Below, piece after piece: positions 31,630 to 38,237 of a stretch of 38,237 nucleotides of DNA. Made by a program: the position numbers and the translations under genes. The stretch lies in NCBI RefSeq assembly GCF_002198675.1, contig NZ_MWLL01000181.1, positions 2,916 to 41,152 on the forward strand. The letters are read 5' to 3'. Within the stretch, counting starts at the first letter, position 1. The number at the start of each line of letters is the position of its first letter. A model generated the notes under the pieces. The model was not told the DNA's origin, did not search any database, and saw only the letters and a program-made list of their open reading frames with translations. This stretch comes from Kineosporia sp. R_H_3 (lineage in GTDB: Bacteria; Actinomycetota; Actinomycetes; Actinomycetales; Kineosporiaceae).

Positions 31630-32802
31630 CTACTTGTCGACGTCCCCGACGACGAAGAACGTCGAGCCGAGGATCGCGACCATGTCCGAGACGAGGCAGC
31701 CCGGCAGGATCTCGCTGAGCACCTGGACGTTGTTGAAGGACGCCGAGCGCAGCTTGAGCCGCCACGGCACCTTGTCGCCGTTCGACACGAGGTAGTACCC
31801 GTTGACGCCCAACGGGTTCTCGGTCCAGCGGTAGACGTGCCCCTCGGGCACCCGGAGCACCTTGGGCAGCCGGACGTTGATCGGGCCCTGCGGCAGCGAC
31901 CGCAGATGGTCCACGCAGACCTCGACGAGGTCGAGCGAGACGTGCACCTGCTCCAGGAGCACCTCGAGGCGGGCCAGGCAGTCCCCGGCGGTGCGCCCGA
32001 CGACGCGCCCCGGCCCGCCCGGGCCGAACAGCGGGCCGTAGGCGAGGTACGGGTCGTCGCGGCGCAGGTCGATGTCGAGGCCGCTCGCGCGGGCGATCGG
32101 GCCGCTCACCCCGTACGCGGCGGCGAGGTCGGCGGACAGGACGCCGACACCGGCCGTCCGGGCGCGGACGATCGGGTTGCCGACGACGAGTGCCTCGAGC
32201 TCGGGCAGCCGGCGCCGGACGGCCTCCACGGCGGAGTCGACGCGGGCGAGCCAGCCCGCGGGCAGGTCCTCCTTGAGACCGCCGACCCGGTTGAACATGT
32301 AGTGCATCCGGCCGCCGGAGATCTCCTCCATGACGGCCTGGAGCTCCTCCCGCTCGCGGAAGGCGTAGAAGACCGGTGTGATCGCGCCGAGCTCGAGCGG
32401 GTACGAGCCGAGGAACATCAGGTGGTTGAGCACCCGGTTCAGCTCGGCGAGCAGGGTCCGGGCCCAGACCGCCCGCTCCGGCACCTCCATGCCGAGCATC
32501 TCCTCGGCGGCGAGCACGACGCCGAGCTCGTTGGCGAACGCCGACAGCCAGTCGTGCCGGTTCGCGAGGACGACGATCTGCCGGTAGTCGCGGACCTCGA
32601 AGAGCTTCTCGGCACCGCGGTGCATGTACCCGACGATCGGCTCGGCGGAGACGATCTGCTCGCCGTCCACCCGGATCCGCAGCCGCAGGACGCCGTGCGT
32701 GGCCGGGTGCTGCGGCCCGATGTTGAGCACCATGTCGGCCGTGGCGAGGCCGCCGGCACCCACCCCGACGGTGAGCTCGCGACGCTCGGCGGCTGTGTCC
32801 AC
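31630..32802 (-). CDS. Orphan NADH-quinone oxidoreductase subunit D-like protein (NuoD2 type)
   Basis: A 390-residue homologue of the 49-kDa complex I subunit, with no other nuo gene nearby. The core [44 protein letters not shown] and the C-terminal [18 protein letters not shown] are present. By alignment to Thermus Nqo4 from memory, quinone-site His38 is kept (H36) but Tyr87 is Trp (W85) and Asp139 is Glu (E137). The Arg methylated by NDUFAF7 in the mitochondrial homologue is kept (R62 in HRGAEK). A MidA/NDUFAF7-type methyltransferase lies 2.1 kb upstream on the same strand. The start is the GTG at 32802, with CAGACT upstream. It may be a specialised paralogue with altered quinone handling. 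Confidence 0.85.
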   Translation of the reverse strand: MDTAAERRELTVGVGAGGLATADMVLNIGPQHPATHGVLRLRIRVDGEQIVSAEPIVGYMHRGAEKLFEVRDYRQIVVLANRHDWLSAFANELGVVLAAEEMLGMEVPERAVWARTLLAELNRVLNHLMFLGSYPLELGAITPVFYAFREREELQAVMEEISGGRMHYMFNRVGGLKEDLPAGWLARVDSAVEAVRRRLPELEALVVGNPIVRARTAGVGVLSADLAAAYGVSGPIARASGLDIDLRRDDPYLAYGPLFGPGGPGRVVGRTAGDCLARLEVLLEQVHVSLDLVEVCVDHLRSLPQGPINVRLPKVLRVPEGHVYRWTENPLGVNGYYLVSNGDKVPWRLKLRSASFNNVQVLSEILPGCLVSDMVAILGSTFFVVGDVDK

Positions 32803-32889
32803 GCGCCGAGTCTGCCAGCCGACGGGAACCGGTGTCCCGCGGGTCACCGTCCATCCGGCGACGACCCCGCTGCGTGAGAGGCTGGCGCC

Positions 32890-33402
32890 ATGTCTGAGCA
32901 CCCGGCAAGCCCGCGGGCGGCCGAGCCCTTCGAGCCGGACGGCGTGCGCTGGTCCGCGGTCTCCCCGCGCCTGGCGTCCGCCCGCCGGGTGAGCGGCTGC
33001 GTGCCCCTGGCGGTCCTCGGCCTCGGCTGCGCCGTCGCCGCTCTCGTCGTGCCCTGGTCGCAGTTCTGGCTGCCCGCCGGGTTCTTCCTCGCGGCGACGG
33101 TCTGGACGTGGTGGCTCGCCGGCCGCCAGGCCGCGGCCTGGGCGTACGCCGAGCAGGAGGACGACCTGCTCGTCCGCAGCGGCATCATGTTCCGCCGCAT
33201 CGTCGTCGTGCCGTACGGCCGGATGCAGTTCGTCGACGTCCACGCCGGCCCCGTCGACCGGCTCTTCCGGATCGCCCGCGTCCAGCTGCACACCGCGTCC
33301 GCGGCGAGCGACGCCGCCATCCCCGGGCTGCCGCCCGAGGAGGCCGCGCGGCTGCGTGACCGGCTCTCCTCCCGCGGGCAGTCCCGGCTGGCAGGGCTCT
33401 GA
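32890..33402 (+). CDS. PH domain-containing membrane protein (YdbS-like)
   Basis: A 170-residue protein with two membrane helices (about 36-55 and 58-76) followed by a bacterial PH (bPH_2) domain. The pattern is [36 protein letters not shown] and [10 protein letters not shown]. These pairs (YdbS/YdbT in Bacillus) affect resistance to some bacteriocins; the mechanism is unknown. The next gene starts at the base after its stop codon, so the two proteins are probably made together. Confidence 0.85.
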   Translation: MSEHPASPRAAEPFEPDGVRWSAVSPRLASARRVSGCVPLAVLGLGCAVAALVVPWSQFWLPAGFFLAATVWTWWLAGRQAAAWAYAEQEDDLLVRSGIMFRRIVVVPYGRMQFVDVHAGPVDRLFRIARVQLHTASAASDAAIPGLPPEEAARLRDRLSSRGQSRLAGL

Positions 33403-35031
33403 GTGGCCGAGCAGCCGGTGACGGAGCGTCCCGCGTCCGGTCCGCCCTCGGGCCGCCCCGCGGCGGCGGACGGCGCCTGGCACCGGGTGCACCCGCTGAC
33501 CCCCGCGGTGAAGTCGTGGTCGGCGCTCGTCGTCGTCCTCGTCGTGATCGCCCAGGAGTTCGGCCGCGAGGCGGTCGGCGGCAGCGGCGGCAGCAGCAGC
33601 GACGGCGGTGGCGGGCCCGGTGAGGCCCCCTTCGACATCCGCGACCTCGGCGGCGGCGTCCTCGCCGGCGGAACGGCCCTCGTCGCGCTCGTCGTCCTGC
33701 TCGCCGTCGGGTTCGCCTGGCTGTCCTGGCGGATGACCCGGTACCGGCTCACCGACGAGGCGCTGGAGCTGCACCAGGGCGTGCTCTCGCGGCGGCAGCG
33801 GGCCGCCCGGATCGACCGGCTGCAGGCGGTGGACGTCGTCCAGCCGCTCGTCGCACGCATCTTCGGGCTGGCCCGGCTCAACGTCGAGGTCGCCGGCTCC
33901 GGGGACTCCAAGATCGAGCTCGCCTACCTGACGCACGACCAGGCGATCGGCCTGCGGGCGCACCTGCTCGCCCGCGCCGCCGGCGTCACCTACTCGACGA
34001 CCGAGGCGCCGGAGGCTCCCGAGCACGCCGTCTTCGAGCTGCCCGTGCAGCGGCTGCTCGGCTCCGTGGTCCTCTCCGGCGCGTTCGTCACCGCCGTCGT
34101 CGGCGGGCTCGGTCTCGTCGTCGGGGCCGGGGTCGCCGCGGCCTTCGGCGCCCCCTTCGGCTCGGCGTTCGCCGGCGTGTTCCCGATGGCGCTCGCCGTC
34201 GGCGGCATCCTCTGGAGCCGCTTCACGAACGGCTTCGGCTTCCGGGTGGCGTCCTCGCCGGACGGCGTCCGGCTCCGGCACGGCCTGCTCGAGCAGCGCA
34301 GCCAGACGGTGCCGCCGGGCCGGGTGCAGGCGGTGCGCCTGCGGCAGCCGCTGCTGTGGCGGCGCCCCGGGTGGTGGAACGTGCGCGTCAACGTCGCCGG
34401 CTACGGCGCGGGCGGCGAGCAGCAGGGCGAGGGCGAGACGACGCTGCTGCCCGTCGCGGACCGCAACGAGGCGCTCCTCGTGCTCTCCATGGTCGTGCCC
34501 GACCTCGGCGTCGCGCCGGGGGAGGACCCGCGGTGGCTCGTCGGCACCGCGATGGACGGCGCCGGGCCGGACGGCGGGTTCGTCACCGCGCCCCGGGAGG
34601 CGCGCTGGCTCGACCCGTTCGCCTGGCGCCGGACCGGCTACCGGGTCACCGACGAGGTGCTGCTCGTGCGCCGCGGCTGGCTGCACCGCGAGGTGGACGT
34701 CGTCCCGCACGCGCGCACCCAGAGCCTCGGCGTCCGGCAGGGGCCGGTGCAGCGCCGGCTGGGCCTGGCGACCTTCGCGGTGCACTCGACGCCGGGGCCC
34801 GTCGCGCCGGTCGTGCCGCACCTGTCGTCGGCGCAGGCCGCCGCGCTGCTCGCCGAGCAGTCGGTCCGGGCCCGCGCCGCCCGGCTCGCCGCCGGGCCGG
34901 AGCGGTGGATGGCCGGCCCGGGCGACGACCTCACACCGGGCCCGGAGCGCGCGGATCCGGCGGACCCGGGGGGCCCGGCGGCTCCGGCAGCACCGGCTGC
35001 GGACGGCCCGCCGCCGACAGCAGCCAGCTGA
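33403..35031 (+). CDS. PH domain-containing membrane protein (YdbT-like)
   Basis: A 542-residue partner of the preceding protein, with repeated bPH_2 units: [20 protein letters not shown] with [31 protein letters not shown] with [12 protein letters not shown]; and [20 protein letters not shown] with [15 protein letters not shown]. Between them lie hydrophobic helices. The three DNA/amino-acid-similar units suggest internal duplication. A Gly/Ser linker is near residue 65. The Pro/Ala/Gly-rich C-terminal tail is encoded by DNA that also encodes, in antisense, the Pro-rich tail of the methyltransferase (34931-35031). Confidence 0.85.
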   Translation: MAEQPVTERPASGPPSGRPAAADGAWHRVHPLTPAVKSWSALVVVLVVIAQEFGREAVGGSGGSSSDGGGGPGEAPFDIRDLGGGVLAGGTALVALVVLLAVGFAWLSWRMTRYRLTDEALELHQGVLSRRQRAARIDRLQAVDVVQPLVARIFGLARLNVEVAGSGDSKIELAYLTHDQAIGLRAHLLARAAGVTYSTTEAPEAPEHAVFELPVQRLLGSVVLSGAFVTAVVGGLGLVVGAGVAAAFGAPFGSAFAGVFPMALAVGGILWSRFTNGFGFRVASSPDGVRLRHGLLEQRSQTVPPGRVQAVRLRQPLLWRRPGWWNVRVNVAGYGAGGEQQGEGETTLLPVADRNEALLVLSMVVPDLGVAPGEDPRWLVGTAMDGAGPDGGFVTAPREARWLDPFAWRRTGYRVTDEVLLVRRGWLHREVDVVPHARTQSLGVRQGPVQRRLGLATFAVHSTPGPVAPVVPHLSSAQAAALLAEQSVRARAARLAAGPERWMAGPGDDLTPGPERADPADPGGPAAPAAPAADGPPPTAAS

Positions 35032-36076
35032 ACCCGCCGAGCCCGTCGGGGTCGAGCAGCTCCGCGACCGCGGAGCGCTCCGCGAGCGCCCGCAGGATCG
35101 TGGCCGCCGGCAGCGGCGCGCCGGACGGGTCGTGCGACCCCGGGTGCGCGCCCGGCCCGGCCGACAGGCCCAGGGAGCGCAGCGCGCCGCGCTGACGGAC
35201 GACGACGCCCGCGGACGCACCGGCGGCCCCGGCCGCCGCCGCGACGGCGTCGAGCGCGACGTGCGCGGTGACGTCGCACGAGCCGTCGGGCACCGGGTCG
35301 ACGAGGAGCCCGCCCCGGTAGCCGGCGAGGCTGCCCGCCGGTGGCCGGGTCGCCGCCGTGTGGGCGTAGTCGACCGCGAGCAGCACCGCGCCGTGCGGCG
35401 TCGCGGCGCAGCGGGCCGCGAGCGCCGACCACAGGGCGTCCCGGGGGCGGCCCACCTCGGCGCGGGTCCCCGTCGGGCGGCCGTCGAGCGGCCACCAGCG
35501 GGCGAGCCAGGCCGCGTCGTCCGGCCCGGGCGGGTCGCCGAGGCGCTCGCGCCCGGTCGCCGGGTCGACGAGCACCTCGCGGACGGCGCCGGTGCCGTCG
35601 ACCTCCACGACCGGGCACGGGACGACGTCGAGGAGCTCCCAGCCGACGACGAGCGCGTCGTCGAGGAGCGGGAGGTCGGCGAGGAGGGCCTGCAGGCCGG
35701 CCGACCAGCCCACCCGGTCGGGCAGCGTCGCGGGCCGGGGGACGACGTCGCAGCCGTGCAGGCCCAGCGGCACCGGACCGTCCGCGGCGTCCTCGAGCGC
35801 GGCCAGCGCGACGAGCAGCTCGCCGCGGCCGGCCCCGACGTCGACGACCCGGGAGCAGCCCGTCTGCCGGGCCAGCCGGGCGAGCGCGCGGGCGAGCGGC
35901 CCCGGCGCGGCGTGGGACGCCGTCCGGAAGTGCCCGGCCGGACCCTCGGGGCGCCGGTAGAACCCGGCGGGCCCGTAGAGGGCGTCCGCCCAGGCGGTCA
36001 CCCAGGGGGCGTAGTCCTGCGGGCGTACGCCGACCCGGCGCGGGTCCGACTGCGGGTGACTGCCGTCGACGTCCAC
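34931..36076 (-). CDS. SAM-dependent methyltransferase, MidA/NDUFAF7 family
   Basis: A 381-residue methyltransferase of the Methyltransf_28 group. The N-terminal YGPAGFYRR...GHFRTASHA matches the family's GPxGYY...DFxTSP region. SAM motif I is [18 protein letters not shown] (about 77-94), followed by [15 protein letters not shown] (the NELLDALP-like post-motif), and VLLAVDYAH later (family: DYG). Human NDUFAF7 dimethylates an arginine of NDUFS2, the NuoD homologue, during complex I assembly; an orphan nuoD lies nearby on the same strand. The GTG at 36076 is 19 nt from the divergent kinase gene. The 3' end overlaps the PH gene by 101 nt. Confidence 0.8.
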   Translation of the reverse strand: MDVDGSHPQSDPRRVGVRPQDYAPWVTAWADALYGPAGFYRRPEGPAGHFRTASHAAPGPLARALARLARQTGCSRVVDVGAGRGELLVALAALEDAADGPVPLGLHGCDVVPRPATLPDRVGWSAGLQALLADLPLLDDALVVGWELLDVVPCPVVEVDGTGAVREVLVDPATGRERLGDPPGPDDAAWLARWWPLDGRPTGTRAEVGRPRDALWSALAARCAATPHGAVLLAVDYAHTAATRPPAGSLAGYRGGLLVDPVPDGSCDVTAHVALDAVAAAAGAAGASAGVVVRQRGALRSLGLSAGPGAHPGSHDPSGAPLPAATILRALAERSAVAELLDPDGLGGFSWLLSAAGRPQPVLPEPPGPPGPPDPRAPGPV

Positions 36077-36082
36077 GCTGCC

Positions 36083-36088
36083 TACCCT
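36083..36088 (+). promoter_or_regulatory. Leaderless-type -10 box TACCCT for the kinase gene
   Basis: TACCCT ends 7 nt before the ATG at 36096. It sits in a 19-nt gap shared with the divergent methyltransferase gene, so control of the two is likely linked. Confidence 0.45.
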
Positions 36089-36095
36089 GGCAGGA

Positions 36096-37358
36096 ATGGA
36101 GAGCACCCGCCCCGAGGTCCAGCCCGCCGCCGGTCCGGCGGCCGGCCGGTCCGCCCGCCGGCTGCCCCGGCCGCCCCGGGGCGACACGGTGCTGGCCGTC
36201 GTCGTGCTCGGGTTCAGCCTTCTCGCGCTGGCCGGCTACACCGGCGCGACGGGCTGGGCCCTGCTGCTCACCGTGGCCCTGTGCGCGCCGCTGGCCTGGC
36301 GGCGCAGCCACCCGGAGCCGGCGGCCGGGGTCGTGTTCGCCGCGGCGGCGCTCCAGGTGCTCAGCCCCGGGGTCGGTCCGCTCGTCGCGGACGTCGCCGT
36401 CCTGCTCGCGATCTACGCCCTGTCGGCGTACGGGGCGGACTGGGCCCGCCCGGTCGCGCTGCTCGTCGGCCTCGGCGGTGCGCTCGTCGCCGTCCTGCGC
36501 TACGGCTCGTCGATCTGGTCCGGGCAGAACCTCGGCTCGGCCCTGGTGTCGCTGGTCTTCCTCGTCGGCTTCCTCGGCATGGTCGTGCTCGTCGTCTGGG
36601 GGTTCGGCGTCCTGCGCCGGTCCCGGGTGGCGCGGACCGAGGCGGTCCAGGAGCGGGCCCGGCTCGTCGAGGTCGAGCGCGAGCAGCAGCTGCGGCTCGT
36701 CGCCCAGGCCGAACGGGCCCGGATCGCCCGCGACCTGCACGACGTCGTCGCGCACTCGCTCGCGGTGATGATCACCCAGGCGGACGGCGGCCGGTACGCC
36801 GCCCGGAGCAACCCCGACAGCGCCGTGCAGGCCCTGGAGACGATCGCCGAGACCGGTCGCACCGCGTTGTCGGAGATGCGCCGGCTGCTCGGCGTCCTGC
36901 GGGACGAGGCCCCTGCCACGTCCGCCACGGCACCCCAGCCGGGCCTGGAGGACCTCTCGGCCCTCGTCGACGGGCTACGGTCCGGGGGGCTGGCCGTGAC
37001 GCTCGAGTCGCGCGGCGAGCCGGCCGCGCTGCCGCAGGGGATGGGGCTGGCGGCCTACCGGATCGTCCAGGAGGGGTTGACGAACGTGCTCAAGCACGCC
37101 GGTCCGCAGGCGACGGCGCGGGTGCACCTGTGGTGGTCGCCGTCCGCGCTCACGGTCGACGTCGTCGACGACGGTCGCGGGGCCGCCGCGGTGGCGCCGG
37201 ACGACGGGCCCGGCCACGGCCTGCTCGGCATGCGAGAGCGCGCCGCGGTCTACGGTGGCAGCGTCCAGGCCGGGCCGATGCCCGGCGGCGGGTTCGGCGT
37301 CCGGGCGGTCTTCCCGCTCGCGTTCACGCCGACGGCGATGCCGGGGGTGCGGGCGTGA
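36096..37358 (+). CDS. NarL-type sensor histidine kinase (HisKA_3)
   Basis: A 420-residue membrane kinase with about five helices between residues 30 and 170, little extracytoplasmic loop, a short coiled segment (about 175-208), and a dimerisation/phosphoacceptor domain. Its H-box is ERARIARDLHDVVAHSLAV (phosphorylated His near 215). The HATPase domain has AYRIVQEGLTNVLKHAG, VVDDGRG and GHGLLGMRERAAVYGG. Stimulus is probably sensed in the membrane. It overlaps the regulator gene by four bases (GTGA), so the pair is coupled. Confidence 0.92.
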   Translation: MESTRPEVQPAAGPAAGRSARRLPRPPRGDTVLAVVVLGFSLLALAGYTGATGWALLLTVALCAPLAWRRSHPEPAAGVVFAAAALQVLSPGVGPLVADVAVLLAIYALSAYGADWARPVALLVGLGGALVAVLRYGSSIWSGQNLGSALVSLVFLVGFLGMVVLVVWGFGVLRRSRVARTEAVQERARLVEVEREQQLRLVAQAERARIARDLHDVVAHSLAVMITQADGGRYAARSNPDSAVQALETIAETGRTALSEMRRLLGVLRDEAPATSATAPQPGLEDLSALVDGLRSGGLAVTLESRGEPAALPQGMGLAAYRIVQEGLTNVLKHAGPQATARVHLWWSPSALTVDVVDDGRGAAAVAPDDGPGHGLLGMRERAAVYGGSVQAGPMPGGGFGVRAVFPLAFTPTAMPGVRA

Positions 37359-38065
37359 GCGAGCAGGGTGCGGTCGGTCAGGGGGCGGACGCCGAGGGTG
37401 CGGGCGGCCGGCGGATCCGGATCCTCCTCGTCGACGACCAGGCGCTCGTCCGTGCCGGGTTCCGGATGGTCATCGACAGCCAGCCCGACCTCGAGGTCGT
37501 CGGCGAGGCCGCGGACGGTCTCGCGGGCGTGCAGGCGGTGCAGCGGCTCGCCCCCGACCTCGTCGTCATGGACGTGCGGATGCCCGTCCTCGACGGGATC
37601 GAGGCGACCCGCCGGATCGTCGCCCTGCCGGACCCGCCGCGGGTCGTCGTCCTCACGACGTTCGACCTCGACGAGCACGCGCTCGCCGCGATCCGGGCCG
37701 GGGCGAGCGGCTTCCTGCTCAAGGACGCGCCGCCGGAGGACATGCTCGCCGCCCTGCGGACCGTGCACGCCGGGGACGCCGTCATCGCGCCCTCGACGAC
37801 CCGCCGGCTCCTCGAGCACCTCGCCCCGCACGGCTGCGACCCGGTCGCGCTGCAGTCGGTCGAGCACCTCACCGAGCGCGAGCGGGAGGTCCTCGTCGCG
37901 ATGGCGCGGGGCTGGTCGAACTCCGAGATCGCGACCCGGCTCTTCGTCGCCGAGGGCACGGTGAAGACCCACGTCGGGCGGATCCTCGCCAAGCTCGACG
38001 CCCGGGACCGGGTGCAGGCCGTCATCGTCGCCTACGACGCGGGGCTCGTGCGTCCCGGCGGCTGA
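37355..38065 (+). CDS. NarL/LuxR-type response regulator
   Basis: A 236-residue cognate regulator. The receiver domain spans about residues 20-140, with the acidic pair in ILLVDDQ, phosphoacceptor D73 in VVMDVRMPVLDG, the Thr of VVLTTFD, and Lys in FLLKDAPPE. The LuxR-type helix-turn-helix is near the C-terminus (LTEREREVLVAMARGWSNSE, then GTVKTHVGRILAKL). The GTG start overlaps the kinase stop. The target is likely the gene starting at 38168, whose upstream region has a GGGTAC direct repeat. Confidence 0.92.
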   Translation: MSEQGAVGQGADAEGAGGRRIRILLVDDQALVRAGFRMVIDSQPDLEVVGEAADGLAGVQAVQRLAPDLVVMDVRMPVLDGIEATRRIVALPDPPRVVVLTTFDLDEHALAAIRAGASGFLLKDAPPEDMLAALRTVHAGDAVIAPSTTRRLLEHLAPHGCDPVALQSVEHLTEREREVLVAMARGWSNSEIATRLFVAEGTVKTHVGRILAKLDARDRVQAVIVAYDAGLVRPGG

Positions 38066-38080
38066 CGCGGGTCCGACGGC

Positions 38081-38100
38081 GGGTACGACCCAGGGGGTAC
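38081..38100 (+). promoter_or_regulatory. Direct repeat GGGTAC-N8-GGGTAC, candidate response-regulator site
   Basis: GGGTAC at 38081-38086 and 38095-38100, 14 nt apart start to start, lie between the regulator stop and the next gene. A site for the adjacent NarL-type regulator is plausible but unproven. Confidence 0.3.
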
Positions 38101-38167
38101 CGCCCGCCGGCGGGAACACCACCGGCGAGGGACGATCCGGCGGCCGGTCCGCTGCGACCGTCGAGGT

Positions 38168-38237
38168 ATGACCGAACCCGTCAGCACGAACCCCTGGAAC
38201 GCCGGCGTCCCCGGCGTGCACGGTCCGCAGGGCGGCG
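38168..38237 (+). CDS. Start of an unidentified gene, truncated by the window end
   Basis: ATG at 38168 opens a frame reading MTEPVSTNPWNAGVPGVHGP that runs off the window. It follows the two-component system on the same strand and may be its target. The fragment is too short to name. Confidence 0.5.
   Translation, partial: MTEPVSTNPWNAGVPGVHGPQGG

Noticed and set aside
1-38237. CRISPR array, tRNA or rRNA genes, insertion sequences
   Set aside because: No regularly spaced repeats, no cloverleaf-like T-arm sequences, and no transposase motifs were seen on reading through.

Overview
The window is chromosomal DNA from a very high-GC actinomycete (Actinomycetota). The evidence is strong G/C bias at third codon positions, many GTG starts, several TANNNT -10 boxes placed 6-8 nt before a start codon (leaderless-type expression), and the conserved actinobacterial order dacB-(zincin)-tilS-hpt-ftsH-folE ... 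folP-folB-folK-DUF3180. I cannot name a genus.

Left arm (1-7.8 kb) is accessory. It holds a 5'-truncated DUF222/HNH endonuclease gene, an AadA-like nucleotidyltransferase, a graveyard with a broken DUF4037 fragment and a decayed antisense copy of a flavoprotein disulfide reductase, an MFS exporter, and the intact reductase. A 57-residue CsbD stress protein with a terminator follows, then a divergent NAD(P)-epimerase/TetR pair whose promoter region carries two matching palindromes.

Core block (7.8-15.6 kb) runs ppa (minus), then dacB, an F420-associated zinc metalloprotease-like gene, tilS, hpt, ftsH and folE (plus). FtsH has an unusual GQPGTGKT Walker A and a GGAAC-N18-GTT extracytoplasmic-type promoter upstream.

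Insert (15.6-22.6 kb) separates folE from folP, genes that are commonly adjacent in actinobacteria. It contains a SorC regulator, a SulP anion transporter, and a two-gene cassette. The first cassette gene is a fusion of a TagB/TagF-like glycerophosphotransferase with a LicC-like cytidylyltransferase; the second encodes a glycerophosphodiester phosphodiesterase. Two palindromes sharing ACGGCCG half-sites precede the fusion gene. The insert ends with a 15-bp hairpin and a cluster of DnaA-box-like sequences. I read the cassette as a compact system for making and trimming a surface phospho-polyol or phosphocholine-type decoration.

The folP-folB-folK-DUF3180 operon (22.6-25.0 kb) shows four-base start/stop overlaps. 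It converges on an OmpA-domain protein coupled to a 64-residue membrane protein. A glycine betaine/choline ABC system (ATPase divergent from two permeases and a lipoprotein) follows, then an Imm5-like gene and an unrecognised membrane/coiled-coil protein.

Right arm (31.6-38.2 kb) has an orphan nuoD in which the quinone-site Tyr and Asp are changed, two bacterial PH-domain proteins, a MidA/NDUFAF7-type methyltransferase (the family that methylates the mitochondrial NuoD homologue), and a NarL-type two-component system, ending in the first codons of another gene. I saw no rRNA, tRNA, insertion sequence or CRISPR array.
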